Positions 9,400-19,299 of a DNA stretch of 64,000 nt are shown here, piece after piece. The notes beneath the pieces are model-generated. The model was not told where the DNA came from. It saw only the letters and a program-made list of their open reading frames with translations, and did not search any database. How positions within the stretch are numbered: the stretch's first letter is position 1; each line of letters begins with the position of its first letter. The stretch spans positions 105,034 to 169,033 of the forward strand of contig BCKL01000028.1 in assembly GCA_001600635.1 (NCBI GenBank), given 5' to 3'. The translations under genes and the position numbers were made by a program. The stretch is from Leucosporidium creatinivorum. Its lineage: Eukaryota; Basidiomycota; Microbotryomycetes; Leucosporidiales; Leucosporidiaceae.

Positions 9400-12300
9400 G
9401 AGCTAAGTATGCTACTCATTCGCGCGCCGGAGGGAGAGCGATTCTGCCTGCACGGCTATAGAAATCTCTCCCTAGCTTGTCGAGGAGCTCAAGTCGCCTC
9501 CTTATCGGTGCGAGGCGCAGGAGCTCTCTTACGACCATCTCATGCAGCGCTCACCTGCCGCCCTTCTCGTTTTCCGCTCCTTGCCCTCCTCCACTTCGCT
9601 CGCGTTCGCTCCTCGTCACCTTTCGCTTCACCGACACCATTGCTCGACTCACGAACAGCTACACTAGCACAGGAGGACCCCTTACTACATCTGCACCTCA
9701 GCAAGCCGAGCAGTCGAGGCGGGAGATGAAGAGCGAGGTGGAGCGATTGGGGCAGGCTGAGGAGCGGGTGGACTGCTGAGATGTGGAGGGCAGGTAGCGG
9801 TGAGTGTACTTCGTGGGCTGGTGGACAGGCTGGTAGGATCAGCTGCTGTAGCGGATGGAAGGAGAAGCCGAGCGGGCGAGCAGCTTGGGGGGAGGAGGGA
9901 AGTAATAGGCTGTTCTTGCGTCTATCGGCTCTTGTACAGCGAGGTGATGGAACCAGTGAAGAGGTTGGATCCCATCTGCCCCTCCAGTCAAGCTGCACAG
10001 CACTGCCAGGGGCGCTGCATAACTGGGAGCTCGCCGAGCTCGATCGCTTGCCGAGACGCCTCGCTGCTGAGAGCGGTGGGCTGGGTCAGCGTGCTTTGAG
10101 CCCACCCAGCTTTCCTTCTTTGTGGAACTCTTGTACGAGCTCATCAGCGAGCAAAGAGGTCAGCAGCAGTCCACGCGCTCTTTCCCCTTCTCGGCGCTCG
10201 TACATTCCTCGGTGGAGGGGTGAGCTAGGCTGATAGGGCGAATGAAGAGTGAGCAAGTTTCAATCAAGATTCCACGTGCTACAGCTGTGGTAGCGCTCCT
10301 GGAGCTAAACTCAGCACTTGAAGAGCAGCTGTCCTCTCGCCCGCTCGGCTTGCTCGCTGCTCGGTCGAGCAGTGGGCTCTTTAAGCTCTCTCGGGCGGAC
10401 TCTCTTGAGTAGCTCCCACCGTGCTCTATGTCGATTGATTTCCGATGAGACGGCCGTGCCAGTCGCGGAAGCGAGCTCGGCGTGGACTGGCTCGCGCAGA
10501 AGATGGCTTGCTGTAGCACAGTCGGCTGCTTTAGTGCTACATAGGTCACGACACGCTGCTAAGATGTAGCTAGAGCTGTCCTGCTGTTTGCGATGTGCTT
10601 CGCTCGATGCCGTTCAGCCAGCCTCAAGACCGGAAGAGACTGATCTCGGCTCATTCGGCGATGCTCTCGTTTCTCACTCGAGAGGCGGTGACCTCCGGTA
10701 TGAAGAAGCTCGAGCTCGGTGAGCTCTCCTTCCAAGGGCGACGAGGTGAGTAGGCTCTCTGATCTCAATGAGAGGCCTCGTTGTCACCGGAGCGGGGCAC
10801 AGGGCTCGCCAACTAGCGCTTTCGATGGCTCGCCATGAGGGCGCGCTGTTACAGCGCTGAGTTGAGAACCTTGGACCTCCTCCTATCGCCGCGACGTCGT
10901 GCTACAAGGCTTTCTAAAGCCAGCAAATCGGACGACGGAGTGCCCAGCTCGACGATTGGGCTTTGCTGTCGCTGCCCAGAAGGCGGTGACAAAGGCTGTT
11001 TGTTCGTCTCGGCGGGCCTTGGTGCAGAGCGTGCACGGCTGTACACATCCACAGCTAACTCTCAGGCGCCCCCCTACGAGCCTGGACTCTTGAGCGCAAG
11101 GCTCGGCGCCGCATCGGTCGCTGTCCGCTCTTTCAGCAGAAGGGCGGTCGGCGCTGCTAGGGTCGGCGTGCGTGTGAGACAATAGCAAGGTGCTGAGCCA
11201 AGCTGCCGTAGCTATCAAGAGACTTAGCACCGCTTGACCTGGCAGGCTTCGAACGAGCTGTCGGCGCCGAGGTTGGCCAGTTAGCTTGCGTCTGCTCAGA
11301 TACAGATGCGGGTTGCTCGCTCTCCTTCGTGTGGACATCCCCATAAGAGTTCATTTACCTTATTTCTCGAGTCTGGATCGCTAAGAAAGCACTCTCAAGC
11401 TGTAGCAGACTTGTTCGGCGCAGAAAGTTCGCTTCTTGAGTACAGGTGCCTCAGACTAGCCCAGACTCCAGCTCGCTAGGCTGCGAGGCCCTGTGCCTCA
11501 GGTTCCACTAGCTCCCACACCACGCTGCAATTTCGACAGCGAGCTCCAGCGGCTTCTCGCGGACCGGACGTTTCTCCCCCGCTCGGCTTTGACTGCTCTT
11601 CTCGTGCCGGGAGGGGTTGCTGTAGCCTGGAATGCTTGCGAGTTGAGGATTCGCCTTCGTAGAATTTTCTTCCTAGCTTGGCAAAGATGCTTGATTGGAT
11701 CAACGCTGCGCTGAGCGCTGAGGCGCGGAACTTGGAGGGCGAGCCGAGTCGCTCTTACGCCCGTATGGCTCTGCAGAAATCATCTATGGGTCAGCGCGCG
11801 TAGAGCCTGCTGTAGTGGTCCCCTGATCCGGACATGCGACTGTACAAGCCGCTAAGAGGTCAAGGGGGAAGCCAGTCGAGCGTTCGGCGATGATCCCTCC
11901 TTCGCTCGGGAGGGCGGACCGTGCCGATATCGTCAGTGCACATGTCGCTCTACCTCACAGAGAGCCTCAACAAGCCCTCGGAAGTTTGAACAGAATAGCA
12001 GCAGTCTCTCTGTCGTCCGCTCGAGTGCTCTTTCTCTTCGCCGAGCGAAAGAAGAGCTGGCGGTGGGGATCTCAAGGTGGCGCTGCTGCTTGGCCGGTGC
12101 TGCAGTCGCATTCAGAGCAGTGGCAATTCCTTCATACCAGTCAGGATAGCTTGCTGACCCCTCCCCTCTTCCAAGCAGATACAAAACGCCGAAGTCAACC
12201 TCGGCGCTCGGCTCGGGCTGGTGTCGCAGGGCGAGCAGAGAGCGCGAGTGATTTCTAAGCAGGATAGTAGACTGCTTTGTAGGGAGCCGTACGCGCACAG
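9400..12300. repeat. Left arm of a large, diverged inverted repeat
   Basis: No coding gene is supported in these 2.9 kb. Read in reverse complement it aligns in the same order with 19300-23100. Examples: 9780-9900 with 22780-22900, 10320-10400 with 22290-22340, 10640-10680 with 21990-22030, 11030-11140 with 20430-20510, 11560-11620 with 19970-20040, and 11990-12260 with 19350-19610. By eye identity is about 75-85 percent with many indels, and short open frames are not conserved between the arms. I see no transposase or reverse transcriptase. It may be an old segmental duplication or a non-autonomous element. Confidence 0.75.
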
Positions 12301-12512
12301 TAGGCAATGTGGGACCAAGCGGCCCAGCCACTCGTTGCGAAGCGAAGGCTTCGGCGCTCGTTTGGCTTTGGACTTCTCCTCATGCTCTCGCTTTCTGCTC
12401 TCCAATCGGTTTGGGAGAGCACAGGTTGGCTTTTAGAGTACATTTCAATCTTGCTGTACTCTTTCCAGCTCTCTGCTCGACCCGCTGTCAACCGCCCGCC
12501 TCCCCGCTCTGC

Positions 12513-12541
12513 GTCTCTCTCCCTCTCCCTCTCCCTCTCCC
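12513..12541. repeat. (CTCTCC)n tract just upstream of YPI1 start
   Basis: A hexanucleotide-like run CTCTCTCCCTCTCCCTCTCC ends 19 bases before the YPI1 ATG at 12560. Pyrimidine tracts of this kind are common in fungal 5' leaders and core promoters. A role here is inferred only from position. Confidence 0.6.
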
Positions 12542-12559
12542 CTCGACCTCCTCCTCGCA

Positions 12560-13368
12560 ATGTCGTCCTCGCGCGCCTCGCCCGCCCCAGCCAGCTCATC
12601 CAGCACGCTCACACAAACCTCAAGGACGCCCGTCGCTTCCACCTCTTCTGCACCTCAACAACAATCAACGGCGACTCTGCGATTACGGGGACGAGCAACT
12701 GGAGCAGAACGGCAAGGAGGAGAAGGGGGCCAGAGGGGAGTACAGTGGACGGAGGAGACGGTCGATAATGAGGGGATGGGGAGGAAGAAGTCAAAGAGTG
12801 CGTCCTCTCACAGCCTACATCTCTCTCGCTTGCTCAGCATCTTGCTAGCTTGCGAGGACTGTACACCAGCAGAGCGAGAGTAAGCTGACCAAGATTGTAT
12901 TGGCATCGCATCGCAAATAGTCTGCTGCATCTATCACAAGCCTAAACCCTTTGACCAATCCTCCGACGAGGAGTCCGACTCATCTTGCTCGTCCGCTGGG
13001 TCGGCTGATTCTAGGACGGCGAGGGCGAGGAGGAGGCCGGCACATGACCATCAGCATCAACATGGGCATCACCATGGGGAGGCGGTGAGGGAACCAGCTG
13101 GCGGAGGAGGGAGTGCCGAGGTGGAGCGCCCGGAGCAGCCGAGCGAGGAGGGGGGAAAGCCAGAGCCGAATGCGTATGAAAGGGGAGGGGGAGGGGGCAA
13201 GGGGAAAGGTGCGTTCTCTTACTTTTTTTAATCTCTCGCTCTGCCTGGCGCTCGAGCTCAGCCGAACTGAGCTCGACGGGAGCGAGTTCGGCGGAAACGC
13301 GAAGGCCGTTCTGGGGCTGAGAAGGGAAGCTGACCACCGTATGATTCGACTGAGCAGGGAGGGCATAA
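12560..13368 (+). CDS. YPI1: Type 1 phosphatase inhibitor YPI1 / PPP1R11
   Basis: A small, mostly disordered nuclear regulator of the PP1 (Glc7) catalytic subunit. The family core is clear: TLRLRGR at about residues 36-42, GVQWTEETVDNEGMGRKKSK (the VxW docking motif plus the VDNE/MGxKKSK signature), then across the splice CCIYHKPKPFDQSSDEESD. Exons are 12560-12797, 12921-13208 and 13358-13368, giving 537 nt (178 aa). The last exon is only 11 nt long (stop 13366-13368). The C-terminal half adds a His-rich stretch (HDHQHQHGHHH) and a Gly/Lys-rich tail. Other frames in this region are shadows. Confidence 0.93.
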
Positions 13369-13643
13369 TCGGCGCTCTACAAGGTGTGTTGGGAGAAAGA
13401 GCGAGGATGTAACGCTACAGGAGCGGAAGGGAGGAGCTCGGCGCGCTTGCGAGGGTGGGGGAGCATGTACCGAGCTGTCGTTGGATTTTGATCGTGTTGT
13501 AACAGGCTGGTAGCTCAGCGCGAAGCAGGGAGAGAGAAGCGAAGCGAGCCTGATGTGCTACATCTGGAGCCCCTCTTGGCCAGGTCGAGACTTGGACGCT
13601 CTCTCGCTCCTGCTCTGTGCTCGGCTGTAGCTCCTCAGCGAGG

Positions 13644-16600
13644 ATGCAGCGTCGCTCGTTCGTCTCCTCCCTCTCTTTTCTCCTGCTCTGCTAACCTACA
13701 GCTCCCCCCTCCAGCCCCTTCATCCCACAACACGCCGACTCGCCTCTCACTTCCTCCCAGGCAGAAGACTGGAGTCGTCCTAGCGCTACGCCCCTCCTCG
13801 GCTCAGGCAGTAGTGGAACAGGCTACAATGCCGTCCCTCCCTCCCCGAACGTCGATTTCGGTAGGAGGAGGAGTTTGGTCAAGGTCGATTTGGGCGAGGC
13901 GGGTGGGGTCAGTCCAGCTTGGAGCAGGCCGTGAGGGCAAAGCTGATGCTGGGAATATCGACAGAGACGCCCCAGTGTCTTCGCTGTATTACAGTCGAGG
14001 CATCGAGCCAAACTAAAGGGTAGGGGATGGAGGAGCTGCGCCTTGTTGGTGCTGTATGTGGTAGCAAGCGCGGGGGCTTTATATCTAATCATCTCTGTAC
14101 GTTTCTTTCTTTCCTCTCTCTCTCCTGCTGCTCCCGCGCCCTCCTCCTCACTGACCCTCTCGCCTCGGCTCGGCTCGGCTCGGCGCTCGCAGGCTCTCCT
14201 CCTCCCTACCCCCTCCTCCTCGACCCTCTCATCACATCACTCAAGGAAGGACTACACCTGTCCCTCCCCTCTCCTCCCCCGTCCGCCCTTCCCAGCAACC
14301 CTCTCACACTTCTCGCAACCCCTCGCCCTCCCACCACACCCAGCTTCAGCGGGCATCTTCGCTCTCTCCCTCACCCACTCCCTCTCGCGGTGTAACCAAT
14401 TCCGCCTCACCATCGCGCGGCGTGATCGTGGCGTCTGCCGGCGGGCTCCTTCTCTCCGCCGTGTAGTCCTCCCAGCAGAACGGGGGGACAAAGAAGGGAG
14501 GGGGGAGACTGAGCAGGAGTGGGAAGCGAGGAGGAGGGGGAAGGAGGAGGAGGATAGCAAGGTGAAGGAGAGGTTGGGGCCTGATGGGTTCTGGGTTGGT
14601 GTAGAGGGGGCCGAGAGAGTGGGGAGGGAGAGGGTGGATGGTGAGTTGTCTTGCTTTTGGGCGAGAGGGGCAGGGGCTCGGCGATGATTCGAACCAGAGG
14701 GAGGGAGGGGAGGAGGCTCGGCGTGTAGAGGAAGGAGAGGAGGAGCTGACCCCTCATCTGTTTCTCCTCCCACTCGTCTCCCATCCCTCACGCCTCACCC
14801 TACCCTCCTCTCTTGTTTCCTCGCTCAACTCGACTCAAATCGGCCTTCACTCGAAACAGCCTACGACCCCCTCAAGTGCGAGTACCACTACGACTTTACC
14901 CTCATCAACTCAGGCCCCATCTGGATAAACGTGACGCATTTGTATGAGGTGAGCTTCGAGGGAGCCGAGCGAGGCGGGAGGGCGCTGAGCTGAGGCAGCC
15001 GAGCCGAGTCGAGTCGAGCTACCGAGAGGGCGCGGTAAGAGCACCTAGCTGATATTTCCTCCTCCTATCTCCCTCTCCTCCACATCCAACGCCGTCCCTT
15101 CGCTCAACAGGACTACTCCTCCTACCTCGAGCTGTCCTCCCCTCCCCAATCCCGGCCCAAGCCCTCCATGCTCATGCGCCCTCTCCTCCCGCACGCCCTC
15201 CCCATCCGGCTGAACCTCTGCGCCCCTTCCTGCGCTCCCTACGTTCCTCCCACCCTCCTCTCCTCACCCCCCTCCTCCTCCTCCTCCTCAATCGGTATCC
15301 CCGAGCCCAAACTCCCCGACTGCAGCCAGTACAATAGCTATAACGCCACGCACGGCGTAGCGGACGAGGTGGAGGGTGGATATATACCTTCGCCGCTGGT
15401 CGACCTGCTCTACCCGCCCCTCCCCCTCCCACTCTCGCAAGCTCACTCCCGCCCGACAACGGGATTGTACACTTTCGTCCGCCCGCATTGCTCGGCTCTC
15501 GCGCCCAACCTCTCGCACGATGGGCTCCGAATGCGGCATCACACGTCTTGTCTCGCTCCTTCTCCTTCCTCGGCCGAGGGGAGTGTCAGGCATCGTGCAT
15601 TGATCATTGGAGATAGTCATGGGAGGGCCGTCTTTGATAATACGGTCTGGAGGATTATGCGGGGAGAGAAGGGGGTGTTGGAGAGTAGTCCCAAGGCTTT
15701 GAGTAAGAAGGAGGAAATGGGGGGGTTGGGGTTGGTGAGTGTTTGATTCTGCTCAGCGAGGCGAGGGGAGGCGAGGGGAAGGAGGGGAGGGGGAGGGAAG
15801 GGGAAGTGAGAGCGAGGTGGGAGATGGGAGATGGGAGATGGAACTAACTTGCGTGGAGGAGGCAAGAAGAAGGAAGTGGGTGATGAGAGAGAAAAGGGCT
15901 GACCTTCTCGTTCCCCTTCCTCCCGTGGCTCACTCGCTCGGCGCGCAGGAATTCGCTTGGTGAACTTCCCTTGCTCTTCTTCTCGCCAGCAGGACATAGA
16001 GCTGACCCGCTACTAACGGTACAGGGACCCCTACCTCACCTCGGGCTTCTCCTGCGACTACTTGAAGCAGTTCGACTCGATCACCATCTCGGCGGTGAGT
16101 TTCAGGTCTCGAGAGCACCGAGCGAGGTGGACGAAGAAGCTGACTCTTGCTTTTCTTCCTCTTTCTCTCTCCTGTCTCGTACTTGTCATCCTGCACTCTT
16201 CGCTCGCTCGCCCACCTTGCCTCGACTCGACCTCGCCTGTCCCGCCCTCTTGCTCGGCGCTCGCTCCCTCAACGACCAACAGGGCACCCACACCGCCGCC
16301 TGGAACTGTCCCACCACCTCTTCCCATCTCTCGCACCTCGTTGGCATCCTCGAGAGCTGGCCTCTTCTGCTCAAAACCTGCCTCACCTCCTCCTCCTCCT
16401 CCTCCTTCCCCTCCTCCCTCTCCTTCCAGCAGCACAAACTCCCTACCCTAATCCTCCTCACCATCCCCTCCTTCCATCCTCAAATGCATAATCGAGACTG
16501 CCGCACTGGAACCAGGATCGCCATGTGGAATGAAGAGGGGAGGAGGATGGCCAGGGAGAATGGATGGCAGGTGGTGGATTATGAGGCGTATACGAGGGCG

Positions 16601-16865
16601 GTGGCGGGGGATACGGAAAGGGTTGGGGATGGGGTGCATTGTGAGTTGACATTGCTTGCTTGGGAGGCATGGCTTGAGCGATGGGCAGGAGCAGTTGAGC
16701 TCGGCGCTGACCTTCCCCCCCACGTCGTCCTCTCTTCTACCCCCCTCGGCTCGCCTTCGCTTTCTCTCGACCCCAACAGACCTCAAAACAGACGCCATGG
16801 ACCCTATAGTCGACGACTGGATCGGCCGACTAGGCGTATGCGGAAACGAGGACCGGCCGAGGTGA
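13644..16865 (+). CDS. Membrane-anchored PC-esterase-like SGNH protein
   Basis: The layout is type II: a disordered cytosolic N-terminus (FIPQHADSPL, SATPLLGSGSSGTGYNAV), one transmembrane helix (ALLVLYVVASAGALYLIIS, exon ending at 14094) and a lumenal domain. That domain has the nucleophile motif HRALIIGDSHGRAVFD (GDSH, near 15600) and, near the end, GDGVHYLKTDAMDP with the DxxH Asp/His pair. These are hallmarks of the PC-esterase group that includes CASD1 and plant TBL O-acetyltransferases, so a Golgi sugar acetyl-transfer or de-acetylation role is inferred. At least seven introns are required. The final exon ends GVCGNEDRPR with stop at 16863-16865. The first exon is not settled: an ATG at 13644 followed by an intron ending in CTAACCTACAG is my best guess, but its donor would be weak. 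Confidence 0.72.
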
Positions 16866-17459
16866 AGCTCGGCGGGGTCGAGTTCGCGCCGAGCGAGCAG
16901 GGGAAGGCGTGGAAGAGGCGTAGACTGAGTAGGAGGGATGAGACTGATATACGCGTAACTTATCTAGCTACCTCTCTTGCGTGGTAGAGAAGCGCATATG
17001 AGGCTCAGGCGAGTGAAGGCGAGATGCTCGGCCGGGGAGAGAGCGAGTTCGCCGCTGTGTGAAGCTGTGAAGCTCTCGGCGCATCGTCAGAGCAAATTCA
17101 AACCTGCACGCCACCTGTTACCCTCTGTAAGCCGTACGCCTTGCGGCTCACGTGCTCTCGTTCTCATTTGCAGCTCCGCGCTCGGCGAAGGCGTTTGGTC
17201 ACAGGCGTGTTGCAGGGGCTTCAGAAAGGGACGGTAGGTACAAAGGTTCTGTTGGTGTTTCGCAAAAGGAGAGGGGGTGTAGGTGTGAACTGGAGGAACC
17301 TGCGAGGAGCGACAGCCGAAAGGTCAGCTCGGCGCGAGTAAGGGCGTCGAAGCGAGCACTATTACCGCCGAGGGATTGCTGTGGAACGGTAGCTGCCACG
17401 AGAGGGAGTCAGCGAGGTCCGAGACCGGAGAAGAGGATGGTCAACTCACGCTTCGACCC
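16866..17459. repeat. Spacer with 3' flank of F-box copy B
   Basis: No gene seen. From about 17130 it matches 3080-3330 next to F-box copy A, marking the 3' limit of the duplicated unit. The first part is the inferred 3' UTR of the esterase-like gene. Confidence 0.65.
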
Positions 17460-18557
17460 TCATCCGTAACGTAACTCGGCTTCGATTCCCTTGGCCCTAC
17501 AAGCGGCTTGCCACTCGTCCTCTGCCTCGATTCCAGAAACATACTTATCATGTCCTGACAGCCGAAGCTTCCAGTGCTGTAGGCGGGCCAGAGCTGGCAG
17601 GGCGAGCGCCGTAGCCAGGCGCGACACATCGTCGGGGTTGAGCCAGAGAGTCTCAGACTCCAGCACCGTGAGCTTGACTCTGAGGGCGGTGATGTAGGTG
17701 ATCAAAGCGTCTCGAGGAGGGTCCTCGACCTGGAGATGGGTGAGAGAAGTGCATTTGGCGAGGAATGCTGAGACGGGGCCGACGGGGAGCACCTTGCTCG
17801 TTCGGCGGTTGCCGTCGTAGTGCGTGAGTGAGAGGCGGCTCAGTTGAGGGGCTACGTCGTGGAAAGCGTCCATAGTGTGAGCATCTGAAGACTCTCGAGC
17901 ATCCTCATCCCACACAATTTTGAGGTAGTGGAGGCGTGGTGCGCTGGCCAGCAGCGGTCGGAGAACCGAGTCGGGCACTCGACCCCAAATGATTTCGAGG
18001 GAGTGGAGAGCGATTTCGGAATGGAGGAAGGCGGATGGTAGTGCCCCGTCGATGTTGACGCTGAGCGCGAGATGCTGAACGCCTGTCAAAACGAGAGAGG
18101 TGAGCTACGAGCGGCGGACTGACTGCTCCTCACGACCAACCTTGCAAGAGAGCCACGGTGAGGACAGTGGCGTCGAAGGTGCGATGGCGGCCTGCTCCCC
18201 TCAGCTCTAGTACCCTCAACTTAGTGACGAGGCTCAGCAGCTTCCACCAGTCTTCCACGCTCGGCCAGTAGCCAGCGTTCAGCTTTACTCGTCTGACCTG
18301 GCTAGCCGCGTTGGGCTCGCGGCCGAGTCGTTCGAGGACTCTCACCAGGTCGAAGAAGCTACTGTAGCGAGTCTCGATGTAGCGAGTCTCGATGGTCCTG
18401 ACCAGAAGGAGCTGAGCCGGCGCCGTCCACTTTCGCGCAACGAGGGATGTCGAGGCGAAGAAGCGTATGCGCTGTCCGGGGCGATTGCGCGAGTCACCCT
18501 GCACGAGCCCATGATGTAGTAGAGTACCTCGGGAGGGAGATCTCGGATGGCGGCCAT
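17460..18557 (-). pseudogene. F-box-like protein copy B, frameshifted in the F-box
   Basis: The ATG at 18557 opens the F-box MAAIRDLPPEVLYYI, but the next bases are ATCATGGGCTCGTGCAGG where copy C has ATCCTGGAGCTCATGCAGG: one base is missing near 18510-18516. The start frame then ends in unrelated sequence, while family sequence (MQGDSRNRPGQRI, SLVARKWTAPAQLLLVRTIETRY) continues in another frame from 18504. Exon 2, from about 18089 to the stop at 17460, is intact and leucine-rich (SLTHYDGNRRTSKV, CTSLTHLQVEDPP, WQAACRAKGIEAELRYG). A shorter product could start at the ATG at 18504, but it would lack the Skp1-binding half. A 15-nt tandem duplication (IETRYIETRY) is shared with copy C only, so B and C are closest relatives. 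Confidence 0.75.
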
Positions 18558-19290
18558 GAGAGCTCGAGAGGTCGGCGGCGAGGAGGGAGGCGAGGTTGGC
18601 GAAGGTTGGGGAGGGGGGAGAGCTTCGGTCTGCGTTCAGTGAAGGAGTTGGTCAGTACTGCTACTCTTTCCCGGTAGCTGCTGTAAACTGTAAGCTCGCC
18701 AACAGACCCTCGACTCAGCCATCTCGACAACAGGCGCTCGACCCTCGCCGTCCTTCTGCCTCCCTCGGTCGGTGCGGCTCTCTACAGCGCCTAGCTGCTC
18801 TCCTACAGCACCACCGAGCTCCCACACATAGCTAAGACTCTCACCTACTTTGAACAGCAGCTACGATGCTCAGCAGCTTCCGCAGCTTCCATCAGCGCAC
18901 GTCCTCTACTTTTGAGCTCGAGCGTTCCTGTAGCCTAACGAGCGAGCGGGCGAAGAGGTGTAGTCGATTGGAGAGTGTGGTCTAGCAGCTTCCAGTCCGA
19001 GTGTCCAGCAGCGAGGCGAGCGAGTCGAGTCGAAGCGAGAGATCAAACGAGCAAGTTGAGAGAGAAGGGCAAGGGAGCGAGCGAGCGGTCGAAGCGGCAA
19101 AGGTGAGGCGAGCGAGGTGGGTGCATGCTGTTCCTGGGTCGACTACCAAGCACTAGATTCTCTGGGAAAGCTCGATACAAACGATAAGAGGCTGGAGGGA
19201 CCGACAGGCTTACAGCAAATAAAACCGCACGAAACACCGAGCGCCGAACCGCTTCGCGAGTCGCAGCGACTCGCTGAGGCGCTCTGATCC
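18558..19290. repeat. Duplicated 5' flank of F-box copy B
   Basis: Matches the 5' flanks of copies A and C in the same orientation, including CGGTAGCTGCTGTAAACTG, TAAGCTCGCCAACAGACCCT and CGAGCAAGTTGAGAGAGAAG. No gene seen. It abuts the right arm of the large inverted repeat. Confidence 0.68.
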
Positions 19291-19299
19291 AGTATCCCT

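Noticed and set aside
9540-9998. Pro/Ser/His-rich minus-strand frame in the left repeat arm, partly matched at 22724-23119
   Set aside because: The match exists at the DNA level in several frames with indels and different stops; the reading frame is not preserved, so it reflects the repeat and not a protein.
14681-14695. GGTTCGAATCATCG-like string on the minus strand, resembling a tRNA T-loop
   Set aside because: No acceptor stem or anticodon arm can be built around it and it lies in an intron of the esterase-like gene.
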